From Chytridium lagenaria (Eukaryota > Chytridiomycota > Chytridiomycetes > Chytridiales > Chytridiaceae), in NCBI GenBank assembly GCA_025449115.1, contig JAHLKC010000001.1, positions 372,001 through 436,000 of the forward strand: a stretch of DNA of 64,000 nt, read 5' to 3'. Made by a program: the position numbers and the translations under genes. Positions 43,553 through 55,650 of the stretch are shown here, one piece after another (within the stretch, counting starts at the first letter, position 1; each line of letters opens with the position of its first letter). The notes under the pieces are model-generated. The model worked only from the letters and a program-made list of their open reading frames with translations. It searched no databases and was not told where the DNA came from.

Positions 43553-46500
43553 CTAGTAAACCTCCAACACGTAACGCTCCTCCTCTTTAAGAGCTTCCAA
43601 CTTCTCCTCAGCCTCCTCCAAACTCATCTTCTTCTCAAAGGCACTCAACAACGCCTCCTTGACATCAGGGACAGGCCAAGTGGGTCCACACAAGTAGAAC
43701 GCCCCTTCTGCTCCAAAATCATGTCAGCCAACATATCCGAATCAGCCTTGATCTTGTGCTGAATGTAAACCTTCTCCCTTTGATCTCTCGAGAACGCAAG
43801 TCTCAGGTACGTCAACAACCCGTCGGCGTGGTAAGCTTCAAGCTCCTCACCGTACAGGTACTCCTCAGCACGATGCCTTGCACCAAAGTAGAGAACAAGA
43901 GGCCCAACCTTCTTGCCGAGACTGCGTTGGTACGCACGTTCTTCGACAAACGCACGGAAGGGAGCCATACCAGTTACCGAGACCAGACATGATGACGGGC
44001 TGCTCGTGAGACGGGGGGAGCTTCATGACAGAGGGCTTGACGGAGACGGTAAGGGTTTGGCCGGGGCGAAGGCCGTGAAGGTAGCGAGTGCACGACCAGT
44101 GCGAGGTTTGCCGGACTTGGTCTTCCAGTCAACCACGACAACGAGAAGGTGGACACTGGTGGGGTGGACATTCATGGACGAGGAGATGGAGTAGTGACGG
44201 GGCTTGATGTCGGGAATCAAGGAGAGAAGAGTGTCGAGGTCAGGGCGGGCAGAAGGGAACATGCGAAGAACGTCGGCGTAGGTAGGGTCTCCTCCTCAGT
44301 CAACTTCTCAAGATCCTCAGCACCCTCCGAACTTCCGAGCCAACCCAAGCTTCTCACGCTCCGTCATGACGGTCGCGTGCTCAACAAGAGACTGGTAAAA
44401 CTTCTTCCCAGGTTTACCAAACAAGTCAATAACCTGAACAAGAAGCTGCTCCACGGTACGGTACTCAGCACGAGTAACAACAGCCTCGCTGTCATCCTCC
44501 GCCTGAACTCGCCTCTCATACGCCACAACCTCGGACCCCTCAAGACCATAGTCCTTAAGGAACGCCTTGACCTCCTCAGGGTCGTTGTGTCCGTACACGC
44601 CAAGCGCCTCACCAATGTCATACTTCAAGCCAGTCCCCGCAATATCCATCTCAATGTGGAACACGTTACGCTCATAGGTCTCAGGGGTAAGCCTGCGGTT
44701 CTCTGTGACCTTGACCACGAACGTATCCTCAGCGACATCCGGCCTCAACACCTTGCGAACACCGTAAGCCTCCTTGAACAGGAGCGGGAGGGCAGCAGCA
44801 TGACGCTTGACGGATCGGATCGACACCTCAGCTTCATCCTCCTCGGACCTCTGGTGGACCTTCTTGAGAGCCAAAGTGCTGCGAGGAACAACGGGAGCGA
44901 GAGAAGCCTCCTCCCAGCAATCTTACCCAAGTCGAAGGAATGTTGGTACGAACGATGCAGACCTCAGCGCCGTGGTGAGAGCGCCCACCTTAGTCCTAAG
45001 TACATTATGCGAGACAGCGTCGCCTCCAAGGTGTCCCTTCACAGCAGCAACAGCACGGTCCACATCCACACCTCTGCAAAGCTTGAGGAAGCTCACCAAC
45101 AACACCAACTTCACATACTCTGAAGACTTGCCCTCAAACAAAGTCCAGTTGGACGCAACCTTGGCCGCATCCACCACATGCACTCTAATCCCCTTCTGAA
45201 CAATCTGCCTTTTCGCCGAGGCCGACAAGAGCTTTTCCAAACTCTGGCAAGTTCCCATCAGCGTTCGTAGCAGCACCGGGCAGGTTCACCAAAAGCACAC
45301 CCCCCGTCCTCACCGCAGACACCACATCATAACTCGCAAGCACCCCAACATTATGCACTGCAACAAAGTCAGCTGACGTCACAACAGCCCCATTCCCAAC
45401 CTCTCCCTTCAAATCCCTTCCAAATCGCAAATGGGTGGCGGCCAAAGGCTCCACCTGAAGGTCATCGCGGAGGACCAAAGACCTGACGAGGTCAAACCCG
45501 GCTGCATCAACGTGCCTGGCCGCATTCTGCGCAACATCCGTGGTGTCATCTCCTTGAACGTCCCAGAAAATGGCTTGGTGAATCCTGTCGTCGGTGTGCT
45601 CGTTGGAGTCAGTAGGGGCACGGATGGCGAATCCAAAATGCACCTTTCCGGCTTCAAGGTCGGAGAGGAAAGACTTGACGGCGGAGCTACGAAAGTGCTC
45701 AGCTCCCTTGGCAAAATCTCCAGACACGATGGAGGGGATGCGCCGAAAGGAGGACGCAGCCGTGGAGCTGTAAAAGGCTGAAGTCACGTCAAGGAAAAGC
45801 TGACCCTGAACACCCTGACGACTCTGGTCAAGAACGGCGATGCGACGGACGGTGGTGGGAAGAGCCTCCAAGAGGTGCGCTGGAGACCATGGGCGAAGGA
45901 GGCGAACCTTGAGAAGACCGACACGTTGGCTGGCCGAAGCGGCAAGCGTCTCCTCCACAAGAGACGCAGCCGGTCCAACGGCAACTACAACAGACTCTGC
46001 ATCTTTGGGACCAATGTACTCAAACGGACTGTACACCTTCCCAAAGACAGTGCTAAGCCTGGTCATAACCTGAGCAAAAATGTCTGAAACGCTCAAACTC
46101 TTGTTAATACTCTCATCAGCAGCAATTGCCTCCTTAAGAGCTGCAAGACCGGCAGCCTCGACGGTGGCGATCCTGGCCTTCTCCGTGGCAGTACGAGTAC
46201 CGTCAAAGAAGTGAACAACAGGCACGCCGGCAGCTGCCGACGCAATGTGGGCAACCACAGCCATGTCGTGCACCTCCTGAACAGTAGACGAAGCCAACAC
46301 AGCGAGACCAGGAGCAGCCTGAGCCGCGACGGTGACATCCGCAAATGACGCCGAGATAGCACCAAGCTGAGCACCGCTAAACTCAACCTCCTGAGAAGAC
46401 ACGTGAAGAACTAAAGGAAGGCGGGAGGCGGCAATCTGATGAAGAGTGGGCGCCATGTGCTTGAGGGCGAGGGAGGATGCCACAACTGAAGTCGAGGCAC

Positions 46501-47320
46501 CAGCCGCAATGGCACCGTGAACAACAGAACCAGCACCAGTTTGAGTGGACACCACCCTTACTTCAGGAACACGACCGTGACCGTTCTTCACGCCCTCGGC
46601 CGCCCAAGCGGTGAGCACATCCTTGGGAGCAAACTCGGGAGTGACGGCGTACACAAAAGGCATGTCGGTCAGGGCATAGGCGACGTGAGAGGCTGCGTTC
46701 TCACCCGAGATGAGACCATGGACCTTGTTGACCGATGGAAGCGCTTGAGCCTTTGTAGACACAAAAGACTCTGCAGCGGCCGGAAGCTTAAAGCGGTGAA
46801 GCTCAGCAACTTCTTCGGGCGATGAAGCCTGGCTCACGTCACTGCAGAGGGTGGCGGGGGAGTCCGGCTTAGAGAGGGGCTGAGGAACAACCTTGGCTAC
46901 GTGTCCGAGGGCGGAGACCTGGTCAGAGTCGGCTGAACCGTCCAGCTTAACTCTGACCACGGCGTGTCCTTGGTCCAGAGCACTTAGGATGGCGGCGGCA
47001 ACGGGTCCAGTAGGGTTAATGGGTTTTCTGGCGGAAAGAAGGATGAGGTCACCCTCCACCACGTCGAGAATGGAGGACGACACACCCGTATCGGCAATGA
47101 CGAGGGCGGCATTGGCAATAGCCCTGAATGCAGCAACGCTGAGGAGTTCAAGGTCGTTCCCAGATGCAACAATGACCTTTACTGCGCGGTCAATGCCAGC
47201 TGCTGATGGAAGGACAGAGGTGATGGATGAAGCGGAGAGAGTTGGTGAGGAGATCTTTTTCTTTAAAAGAGTGTTTGAGGAAGGAGCAGCATTAGGTGAG
47301 AAGACTGCTGCGGGTGCCAT
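43553..47320 (-). CDS. MET10: Sulfite reductase flavoprotein alpha chain (MET10 type)
   Basis: Alpha subunit of NADPH-sulfite reductase in assimilatory sulfate reduction. It passes electrons from NADPH through FAD to the haem beta subunit (MET5 type, not in this window). The N-terminal half resembles the fungal MET10 pyruvate:ferredoxin-oxidoreductase-like domain (DMPFVYAVTPEFAPKDVLTA). The flavin reductase half shows YERNVFHIEMDIAGTGLKYD, RHYSISSSMN, YLHGLRPGQTLTVSVKPS, GMAPFRAFVEERAYQ and YFGARHRAEEYLYGEEL. It ends GAFYLCGPTW and EERYVLEVY. About 1250 codons without introns. Start taken at MAPAAVFSP; an upstream in-frame ATG at 47509 would add a poly-Ser/poly-Pro segment coded by a CCA microsatellite. 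Frame breaks lie near 45240, 44937, 44914, 44325, 44284, 44083, 43978 and 43705, mostly in short homopolymers. Confidence 0.88.
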
Positions 47321-47868
47321 AATGACTGGTGGTGGTGGTGGTGGTGGTGGTGGTGATGACGATGATGAAGATGAACGACGTTTGAGTAAAGAGCGTGGGA
47401 AGAATGAAGCAATAATTATGTTAATGTAATTTGTCAGAATATAAGGAGAGGGCTTGAGATTTAGGAGATGCCATCGAGGTATTTCATTGGCTGAAAATGA
47501 GCACACCAAGATTGCGACATCAACGTCCAGTATTATTAAATGTTTAATTAATTACTTATTATTTTCTATGTAATTTACATATTATTAATAATGCAATTAC
47601 CCATATGTATATTAAATATTAATTGGAAAAAGGATTTTTTGATTACTATTATGTAATCGCTTATGTAATCAAATAGCACATATTAATTACTATGTATTAA
47701 TTAATATCATTATGGTACCCATTCCTCTGTAATACACAAGTATCGACATTTACTATTAATATGTATATAGGCATGTATGTATTTAATAAACATTTCTTCA
47801 TTTTTTATTCTTCATTTCATTCTTATACAAATTCCTTTTTTTTTAATTCTTAATTATTTATTATTTCT
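47321..47868. other. A/T-rich intergenic region
   Basis: Upstream of the sulfite reductase gene and downstream of YTM1. The left end holds the GGT/CCA microsatellite at 47330-47354. From 47515 to 47870 it is strongly A/T-rich with many ATTAAT words. No gene seen. Confidence 0.45.
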
Positions 47869-49825
47869 CTACTGCTCTTTCTCTGTCATGTTGAACACCT
47901 CCAAAAGGCCTGCTTCACCGCCAAAAAATATAGTGTCCCCATCCCATTCTAAAGCATGCAGCTTGTTGCTGCTGCTGCCACCGCTTGCTCCCTTCTTCCT
48001 CTGTCCTTTAATAGAGTGCAGGGGCGTCGTACTGCGGATATCCCACACCTTTACTGTGCCGTCATATGACGCGCTAGCAACCTTAAAGGCATCGCTAGGC
48101 GACCATGACACGGCTGACGTAAATCCAGAATGTGACGACAGCTTCAGCTTTACCACAAGCCCCTCTGTTTGCAAAAAATAGTTTTCGTTGGTACAAAAAA
48201 TAAACAGAAGAAAAGGGATAAATTAAAAAAAATACTTACTCTGATCCCTGGATCCCACAACCTGACACGATCATCCGTGTGTCCAGACGCCAAAAGAGTG
48301 GATTGTGTTGACTGGTCAATGTCCAAGATCACGCATTCGCAGGGCTATTTTACTCAAATATAAGAATGCATGTCTCGACTTGCGATAACTTACCAATGCA
48401 ATAAGATTTCTATTTGCTTCAACGTCCCAGATCCTCAAAGAATGGTCCCAACCTCCAGAAAACAGGTCATTCTCCGAATATTGACTAAAGCACACTGACG
48501 ACACAGCACCGCCGTGTCCACCAAGAGTCAACGTCGGTTTCTAAAATAAAGCGTATAATTAGTAGATCTCCTCAAACACGTGGTACTCAAAAATATTCAG
48601 CTTTACCTTGACGGGGACAGGCTTATCGCTCAAACGCTTCCTCTTTGCCTTAGAAGTCTTTTCGAAATCTTGGTTGTCCTCGTCATCTTCCTCAGATTGG
48701 TTGGCCGCTGTCCAAACCCGAACCGTTTGATCCCAGCTCGCAGTAGCAAACTTTAGAAATAAGGATCAGCATGCAATTCACACAGAAAACAAAGACGGCG
48801 AAGTTCTTCACGCATGAAAATAATTTCTTACCAATGCCTGTGACTTGTTTACGCTCACGCCATCCACGCTTCCTTCATGCCCAACACATTCAAACTTTTT
48901 GGATACTTTCCGTTTCCCTGCATCAAACTGCAACTATGATCAGAACCATGCAACAGACGTTTTCGTATCTCCAGAAGATAGCCAACATCTTTTTTGTTCC
49001 ACATAACCAAATAAAGCAAATAAAAAACATAATAACATATATCCCACCTGCGTCGCATAAACAGCCCCATCCTCCCCTCCAGTCAAAAGGCACCAATCCT
49101 CTTCCACCTTTAACCAAGAGATACACTTGACCGGTCCTTCATGCGCCTCCACCGTTCCTACCAAGGCTCCAGAAAGATTCCATATTCTCGCCTTCCCATC
49201 ATAAGATGAAGTGGCGATATGGGAGGAGTTTTTTGGTCCAGTGATACCCGAGATCCAGTCGTCGTGCTTTAGTGCATCAGATGGTTTGGGGGGAAGAGTG
49301 GATTCGACGTATTCAATCTCCAAAATGGCTTCCTAAGAGGCATTTTAGTGTTGTTGTAAAGCGGTGAGCCAGGTGGTCAAATTATGAACTTACGGATGAA
49401 AGGTTGTGGTCTTCAATGTAAGTCTCCAAAGTGGTTCTCAGAAACTTTCCATCGATGATAAAATCAAAGGGAACGGGATTCTCTATAACGTTGGTTAAAA
49501 GGATTCATCCACGATCTCGATATAAAACAATCAAAAAATGACATGAATGAGCTCAAGTTACTAACCAGTTGATCCGAGAAGATGGTTAATAATTTCAGAG
49601 AGACCAAAGCGTCTCAAGTTGACAGGGATGAGGATGGGAGTGTCGGTCACAGAGAATTTGGCCGACCTTGTCCGGAAACGGACCTAAAAGACACGGGCAT
49701 CATTACCAAAATGGTCAATAAAGACTCATACACGATTTCAGGTACATGATCCCTTTATAGATCATAGCGGATACTTCCACAAATGCAGCGATGCTTACCT
49801 GAACTTGCTTTCCTTCATCAGCCAT
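47869..49825 (-). CDS. YTM1: Ribosome biogenesis WD-repeat protein YTM1/WDR12
   Basis: Member of the NOP7-ERB1-YTM1 complex needed for 60S subunit maturation; its N-terminal NLE domain is the hook for the AAA ATPase Rea1. Starts MADEGKQVQ, then after a phase-0 intron VRFRTRSAKFSVTDTPI and NLRRFGLSEIINHLLGS. The next exons give PFDFIIDGKFLRTTLETYIE, ILEIEYVESTLPPKP and HDDWISGI. WD repeats follow: SSYDGKARIWNLSG, GPVKCISWLKVEED, ATASWDQTVRVWTAA, FSGGWDHSLRIWDVE, LLASGHTDDRVRLWDPG and VASASYDGTVKVWDIRS. The end is LLEVFNMTEKEQ. A Lys/Glu-rich insertion lies in the middle. About seven introns and no clear frame break. Confidence 0.92.
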
Positions 49826-49918
49826 GTTCGAGCTTTTTTTTTTTTCTTTCTGGAAAAATGATATATTTCTGACAAGCACATTGTGAAGAAGCGGACAAGC
49901 TGACAACCAAAGACCAGT

Positions 49919-50964
49919 TCAATCCGACACTTCATCCCCTTCCTCCCCAAACTCGGCCTCCATATCCTCTTGACTCTCACGATGTCTCTCAATCTTCCGA
50001 TTCAAAGCCTTGTTAAACTTCAGATCAGAAAGTCTTAGAATTTTCCGACATCCCGCTACGGGACATTCGAGCTTTCCATTATTTGATTTGATTAAATCAA
50101 TGATTGCTTTGGAAAAGGAGTGATGGCAAATAATTGACGTGTGAGGTTCTTCCATAAGCGTGCGCTGAAAAGAAAAAAGTGAGGTTTAATAATCTCATAA
50201 CGCGGGGTCACTATGGCATACCATGATTGGGCATATGAGCGATTCTTGTTCACCGATGACGGCCAACTCGTCGTCTTCCTCTTCGTCCTCGTCCATTTTG
50301 AAAGCCTGTATGTCGCCGAAAGTAAAATAGTTAAGGCATAGAAAGGCTTCAATGCAGAAAAGTAAAAGGTTCATTGAATGAAAGAAAAAAACAATTATTG
50401 GCATATACTCACACCAGTATGATTCACCTCCCAAATCTTTTTGCAAAGGTCTACATACGCCGGATTTCCATTATATCTCTCCTTCTCCGACTTTTGCAAA
50501 TACACCTTCATCTTCTTCGCCACCACTGTGCTCACATGCATCACAAAATCATCATTCTCATAATCCCTTTGCGGCATCGACCCCTCCTCATCCTCCTCCA
50601 TCGACGTTGTCCCAATCTCTCCCAATCCATACCCCTGCACAAGTCTTTGCTTCATTTGATCCACAACCTTCTTCTGAACCTTGACTTTGTACTCTTCATC
50701 AAGCATCCTCTTGAACTCCTCCTTGAGTTGGTCCATTTCTTTTCGATGGCCGCCAACTTCTTCGAGGTCTACGAGGATGGTTTCGGCGACGTTAAGCGAC
50801 AGGGATATGTTTTCGAGGATGGTATCGTGATCTGAGATGATGGGCATGAACTTTGTTGCATAGACGGATTGGGCTGTCACCAATCCAACGCCATCACCTC
50901 CTCTCCGTCCGGCCCCTACCGAGGACGATGAGCGTCCAATATTGCTGCTTGCGAACGAAGGCAT
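49919..50964 (-). CDS. MMS21: SUMO E3 ligase NSE2/MMS21
   Basis: SP-RING SUMO ligase subunit of the SMC5-SMC6 complex in DNA repair, nuclear. Starts MPSFASSNIGRSSSSVGAG. A long helical region follows (ETILVDLEEVGGHRKEMDQL, EEFKRMLDEEYKVKVQKKVV), which in the family binds the SMC5 coiled coil. After an acidic stretch (EDEEEDDELAVIGEQ) comes the SP-RING: LICPIM, then across an intron QRTLMEEPHTSIICHHSFSK, AIIDLIKSNNGKLECPVAGC and ILRLSDLKFNKALNRKIERH. The Cys and His zinc ligands of the SP-RING are visible. Three exons, no frame break. It ends 93 bases upstream of the YTM1 start. Confidence 0.88.
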
Positions 50965-51122
50965 TGAGAGTCAAAGAAAAAGGACTGGGACGAAGGGAGC
51001 TCGCTTGAAAGAATTGTCCGAAAGATCGGACCACCTTCTTCCTGACCAAACGTTCTCAAATGGCATTTTGTGATGATTCGTACAACAACGTACTTCATTA
51101 CTTTAGAACTAACGACTCTATC

Positions 51123-51911
51123 ATGGCAGCCACTCTTAAGCTCTACGACATCGTCTTTGACCACAACGCCGATGATCGCGCATTCTACCGCTCCCCAAAC
51201 CCCTGGAAGATCCGTCTTTCCCTCCTCCACAAACGTATCCCCTTTCAAACCGTTGAGATGACCCTTCTTGAAGTCAGCACAGATCTCACCGCTAAAAAGG
51301 GTAGCAAAGCCACCGCCCCCGCCCTTGAGCTCGAAGACGGTACGCTCATCTGTGACTCTTACCGAATCGCCGAATACCTCGAGGAAAATTACCCCAACGC
51401 ACCTTCCCTCTTTACCGGTACATCAACCATCCCAGCTGATCCTGCTGCCGTCACCCTCGGTAAAGCCTACGGAAGGCTTGTGGATTGCGGGCTCGGTAAC
51501 TCTGACCCTCAATGGGCGGTCTGGTTTGATTTGATCTTCCCAGACCTTCAAGCGGCGGCTTCCGAGGGTTCCGCCAACCGCGAGTACTTCATTTCTGACT
51601 CAAGACTCGGACCCAACGGGTTCCAGATTCAAATGGACAGGCCCAAGAAAGAAGACCTCCTTGGAAGAGCCAAGCTCACTGTTTTACCCCTTATCACGGT
51701 GTTGAGGGAACGCCCTGGAGAGTTTTTCCAAGGAAAAGAGCCTGGGTTTGTGGACTATGTAATTTTTGGACGATATGCTATGTGTAGGAACAATAACCCT
51801 GTGATCTGTAAGCAAGTTTGGGAGGATCAGGGTGTTGAGATCGAACAGTGGGTTGAGAGGATTATTGAGCGCTTCCCAGAGATCAAAGCTCACCTCAGGC
51901 CTTTGGCTTAA
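51123..51911 (+). CDS. Glutathione S-transferase-like protein (beta-etherase type)
   Basis: A single intronless frame. The start MAATLKLYDIVFD at 51123 matches the family; an in-frame ATG at 51060 would add 21 residues. The N-terminal thioredoxin-like part is seen in YRSPNPWKIRLSLLHKRIPF and LEDGTLICDSYRIAEYLEEN (the DSYRIAEYL region binds the glutathione gamma-glutamyl group in GSTs). The all-helical C-terminal part includes AYGRLVDCGLGNSDPQWAVW, then KEPGFVDYVIFGRYAM and WVERIIERFPEIKAHLRP. This subfamily, related to bacterial LigE and the fungal UstS type, is widespread in fungi. The physiological substrate is unknown. Divergent from NSE2 with 158 bases between starts. Confidence 0.85.
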   Translation: MAATLKLYDIVFDHNADDRAFYRSPNPWKIRLSLLHKRIPFQTVEMTLLEVSTDLTAKKGSKATAPALELEDGTLICDSYRIAEYLEENYPNAPSLFTGTSTIPADPAAVTLGKAYGRLVDCGLGNSDPQWAVWFDLIFPDLQAAASEGSANREYFISDSRLGPNGFQIQMDRPKKEDLLGRAKLTVLPLITVLRERPGEFFQGKEPGFVDYVIFGRYAMCRNNNPVICKQVWEDQGVEIEQWVERIIERFPEIKAHLRPLA

Positions 51912-52188
51912 ATATTTGTCCTTCCTTTTCCAAATCTCATGTACCTGCCTGCTTAACTCAATCGACCTGGATTTACTCACCGTTCCTCATATCGCGAGGC
52001 ATCAATACATTTAAATATTCGTACATTGGCGCATTTGAGTTGCTTTGAATACCAGTTAAAAGCTCTACTCGGCCTCATGCCAACGAGCAAGCCAAATACA
52101 CTACTTATTTGAAAACACTATTGGATAACGCGACATATCAGAGGATCCCTTACGTGTGAATTTTTTTGCTTGACATTTTGAACAAGCA

Positions 52189-53821
52189 ATGTTGAAAGCT
52201 CACACTTTCGGACGTCCCAAGGTGTCTACACCAGGAAAACCAAAGACAGGGCCAAGCTCCACCGCAACCAAGTCTAAAAAGTCACCTTCATCATCGCATC
52301 CCCACGACAAGGACAAGAAAACACCTGTTCGTGTCGTCCGTCGCCCACAAAAGGAGTTTGATACTACAGTGCATGACCTTAAAGCTCTCAGGCTAACTCC
52401 AAAGGAAGACGTAAGCATATTTCGTTTCCCGTTCTATTTCTATAGCATCCTTGTTAAACCAGCGTTTTAATTACTAGCGACTCCGCAAGGCCGCTCGTGA
52501 AATCAGCACCCGTTTTCACCAAACCTGGAGTGACCGACAAAACTTCTCCCCACCCTCCACCGTCTCCCCATCCCAATGGCGGTCCAGAAACAATATCAAC
52601 AACGACCATGTCTACTCTGCCAAAGCCCGCACCCCGACCCCATCATCTGGCAAAAAACATGTCAGCAGCAAGGCAGCAAAGATGTTGATGGATCTAGGCA
52701 TGGACTTGGATCCAGAAGTTTTAGACTTGCTCTCGGGTCCAATTCCAGGCGCCAATGATGGAGGACGTGATGATGCGCCATTAACTTGGGAGGATGTAAA
52801 GGAAGCGTTGGATGCTATAAATGGGCCGTACCGGGCTACGTTGACGTTAGATGACGAAGAGTCTGAGGATGATGTGTTTCGACAAGACGTGTGGGCAGAG
52901 GAACCTGTTGTTGGGAGAAAACCTGCTATCAACACGCGGTCTCCTGGTCAGGTTGTGGATTTTGATGCGGAGCTTAGAGGTTGGAGTCAGAAACGTGGAG
53001 GTGTACCTCCATCGGAGAGAAGTTTCGTGGCGTCACAGAGACCCGCTTCCGCGCAACAAGTCAAGACACCAAAGAAAGCTACGGTAACACCTATCGCGCC
53101 AAAACGTGGACGCGTAACAACAGTTCCGGGTTCTAAAGTTGGAAGTGTGAGACCTCCTCCACAATCTTTAAAGGAAGCCGCAACACCTCTTCAAAATGCA
53201 TCACGTAAGATTAAGCGATATGGATTATTTCTAAGTTTATTTTTCAATTGATATAGCCTGTCTTTGTGCGAGCCTCCTTGCTCACTCAGAGCTTCATCAC
53301 GAGGCCACACGTCTTCTTGACGATCTCTCAAAGTGGAACAGATCCATGACAGGTCGTCTATCCCTAATCGAACTTCACTCCATCCCAGGCCTTAACGACG
53401 CACCTCTCGATGCCGATCGTCTTCAAGATGAAGACCCAACAACCCTTCCTGTCCTTATTTTATCTGAAGCCCGGGCCGTTCTCGAAGCCACGTCCACTGA
53501 GATGGGAAGGTTGGACGCTGTAGCCACATCGACGCGTGCGGATTTAGAGACCACGAGGGCGAGGTTGCATGCGTCGGAACGGAGAGTAGAAGCGCTTGAT
53601 AGGAAACTTGTGGAGTCGGAAGAGAGGTTTAGGGAGGTGATTGAGATTGTGTGGAATTTGCAGAGTACGGTGGATGTGTTGTGTGGGATAACGAATAATG
53701 AGGAGAATAGGGGTGGAGAGGTGGATAATAAGAAAGATACTTCCGCTGCGAAAGACCCTTTTGCCCAAAGGGATATTCGAAATCGTGTCGATTTGAAACC
53801 GTTAACGCCAAAAAATATTTG
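52189..53821 (+). CDS. Hypothetical coiled-coil protein
   Basis: Starts MLKAHTFGRPKVSTPGKPK. The first exon is Lys/Ser/Pro-rich and ends TVHDLKALRLTPKED. An intron at about 52410-52479 joins phase 0 into RLRKAAREISTRFHQTW. The middle has MLMDLGMDLDPEVLDLLSGP, LTWEDVKEALDAINGPYRAT and a basic Pro/Thr-rich linker. A second intron at about 53205-53256 precedes CASLLAHSELHHEATRLLDD and then a coiled coil (EATSTEMGRLDAVATSTRAD; LHASERRVEALDRKLVESEE). The end is LKPLTPKNI. The basic disordered N-terminus followed by a coiled coil is reminiscent of cytoskeleton- or spindle-associated proteins, but no family was recognised. Confidence 0.7.
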
Positions 53822-54218
53822 AAGGCGTGAAGCAAATGTAGGAGTTGTGGAAGTAATTTTTATTTTCGTACATATAATATATCCATTAACGGGGGAGAAA
53901 CAATCAACAATAACTAGAAGATGGCAGCAAAGAAACAAATTCTTCAATCGAAAATCGACCCTCATGCAATGCATCCACAAGGATTAACCTCCACTATTTT
54001 TCGATAATTTCCTCTGTAACCTTAAAAAGAATGCCTGCCAAGGTCGAGTCTACAAAAACAAAAAGGAAGTTTGCGAAATAAGGATATAATGTAGGGTGGA
54101 ATGTGGTGTGGGATAAATGCAAGTTGCTTGTTTTTGTATAAAAGAAATCTAGTAAGACATGGAAGATTGAAGGGAATGAGGAGCCGGCCACAATTTCCTT
54201 CTTTCATCCTTCTTGTTC
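53822..54218. other. Convergent intergenic region
   Basis: Lies between the stops of the coiled-coil gene and the UBC8-like gene. It is A/T-rich, contains a TATAATATAT-like word near 53870, and has no supported gene. Confidence 0.45.
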
Positions 54219-55243
54219 TCAAAGCTCCAGACCGGGTGCCTCTTCCTCAGAGTAAGAGCCGATAGAGCTCATCTCGTCTTCTGACTCACTCTCATCTGCT
54301 GCGGCGTCTGCTGCTTCTTTTGTCGCGTACTTGGAAACGTATTCTGTTTCAAATGGTTGAAATTACACGAAAATCAGTAACATAGCCATCGATCTAGCTA
54401 TTACCTTTTACTTTAACTTCGTAAGACTGAGGTTCTCTCATAAGTAATGCCGCAGCCTCTCCGTTGAGAGGGTCGGTGGGGTTGGGATACCGGAGAAGTT
54501 GGGGAAGAAACACCTCAAAAATGTTGATCATATCTGGAAAAATACACCATATCGTATATCAGCATTCGGTAAAGATATTTAAACTAAAAATAAAAAATCT
54601 AATAATTACCAAACATAGGACTCCAGGTTTGGTTGATAACATCCAGGCAGACCGAGCCACTCCTAGAGTTTAATTAAAAGGATATTGTTTCAGCAATGTG
54701 TCGACAGAGGCTGAAAGTCGAGCCGAAAGTATAAATTTACATCTCATCAATATTTGGGTGAAAGATCTTGTTCATGAAACCAATCGAGGGAGACTTGTAA
54801 GGGTACTGATCGGGAAGCTCAACATGTACTCTCCAAACTCCACCCGTAAACGGAGCTTATCGGTTAAATGAAAATAAATTAGTATTGGCGTCGCAAACAA
54901 AGCCTTGATGTTGAGACAGCAAAGGCTGCAACTCACTGTCGGTGGGTCCATGAAATCTAACGTAGAATTCTACAGAGATTGTTAGCTCAAACAAGTCGCA
55001 GATGAACAAAACTAGCCCACCTTGCATACTATCGTTGACTAGAGTCACTTCGTAATCACTCATCAATCTGTCAACATCAAACAAGAAAGAGGGCGTGTCG
55101 TTCATGAAATGAAAAGAGTTTGATGGTTGGGTCATCATGAAAGAAGAAAAGAAGTAATGTTGATGGTAAGCTTCCTTGTCTCCTTGTAGAGTGGCACCCA
55201 CAGTTTCATCATGTCGACCTCGATTCTCCGTTTAGGGCTTCAT
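54219..55243 (-). CDS. UBC8: Ubiquitin-conjugating enzyme E2, UBC8/UBE2H type
   Basis: E2 enzyme; yeast UBC8 acts with the GID E3 ligase in degrading gluconeogenic enzymes, which is noteworthy with PEPCK in the same window (location is not functional proof). Exons read: a start near 55243 giving [12 protein letters not shown], then [60 protein letters not shown], the active-site block [16 protein letters not shown], and [20 protein letters not shown]. Then follow [35 protein letters not shown], and an acidic tail [20 protein letters not shown] typical of the family. The catalytic Cys is in SVCLDV. A one-base break (extra A, about 55238) separates the start codon from exon 1. Six or more introns. 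Confidence 0.9.
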
Positions 55244-55471
55244 CAAGACAAAGAAAGGGCATCGGCATTAGATTTCGAGGTCTACAGATTACGATCTCGA
55301 AAACGAGTAGGTTCCACTTTCGCATCCTTACCTGCTCATATTGAAGGTTTTTACGCTCTTTGGGTTTTGGGTGAGGGTTGCAACAGAATCAAAATTCAAA
55401 ACATCAATTTTTCAGAATGATGGCTGTTGACTCCCGTCATTGCTATAATGGGGGCTATAGGGTAGGGATCG

Positions 55472-55650
55472 CCAGCAACACACATTTTTGATATTCTGGA
55501 AAGCTCATTTGAGCGAAACTGACGCAATTCGATGCAAAAAGGTCAAGATATATGGACTTGTCCAGCAACACACATTTTTGATATTCTTAGAAAGCTCATA
55601 TGAGTGCAACTGACGCAATTCGATCCAACAAGGCCAAGATATATGGACTC
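55472..55650. repeat. Two-copy tandem direct repeat, 90-bp unit
   Basis: The unit beginning CCAGCAACACACATTTTTGA at 55472 is repeated from 55562. The copies share nearly all bases, including GACGCAATTCGAT and AAGATATATGGACT, with about ten differences and a one-base length difference. The whole second copy abuts the first directly, indicating an old local duplication or part of a longer satellite or mobile sequence. Confidence 0.85.

Noticed and set aside
44149..45123. Long plus-strand open frame (324 codons)
   Set aside because: It lies antisense to the sulfite reductase flavin domain, whose motifs are unmistakable on the minus strand. The open frame results from the codon bias of that gene.
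46893..47429. Plus-strand open frame with a Gly run
   Set aside because: Antisense to the N-terminal part of the sulfite reductase gene; the Gly run is the complement of the CCA microsatellite.
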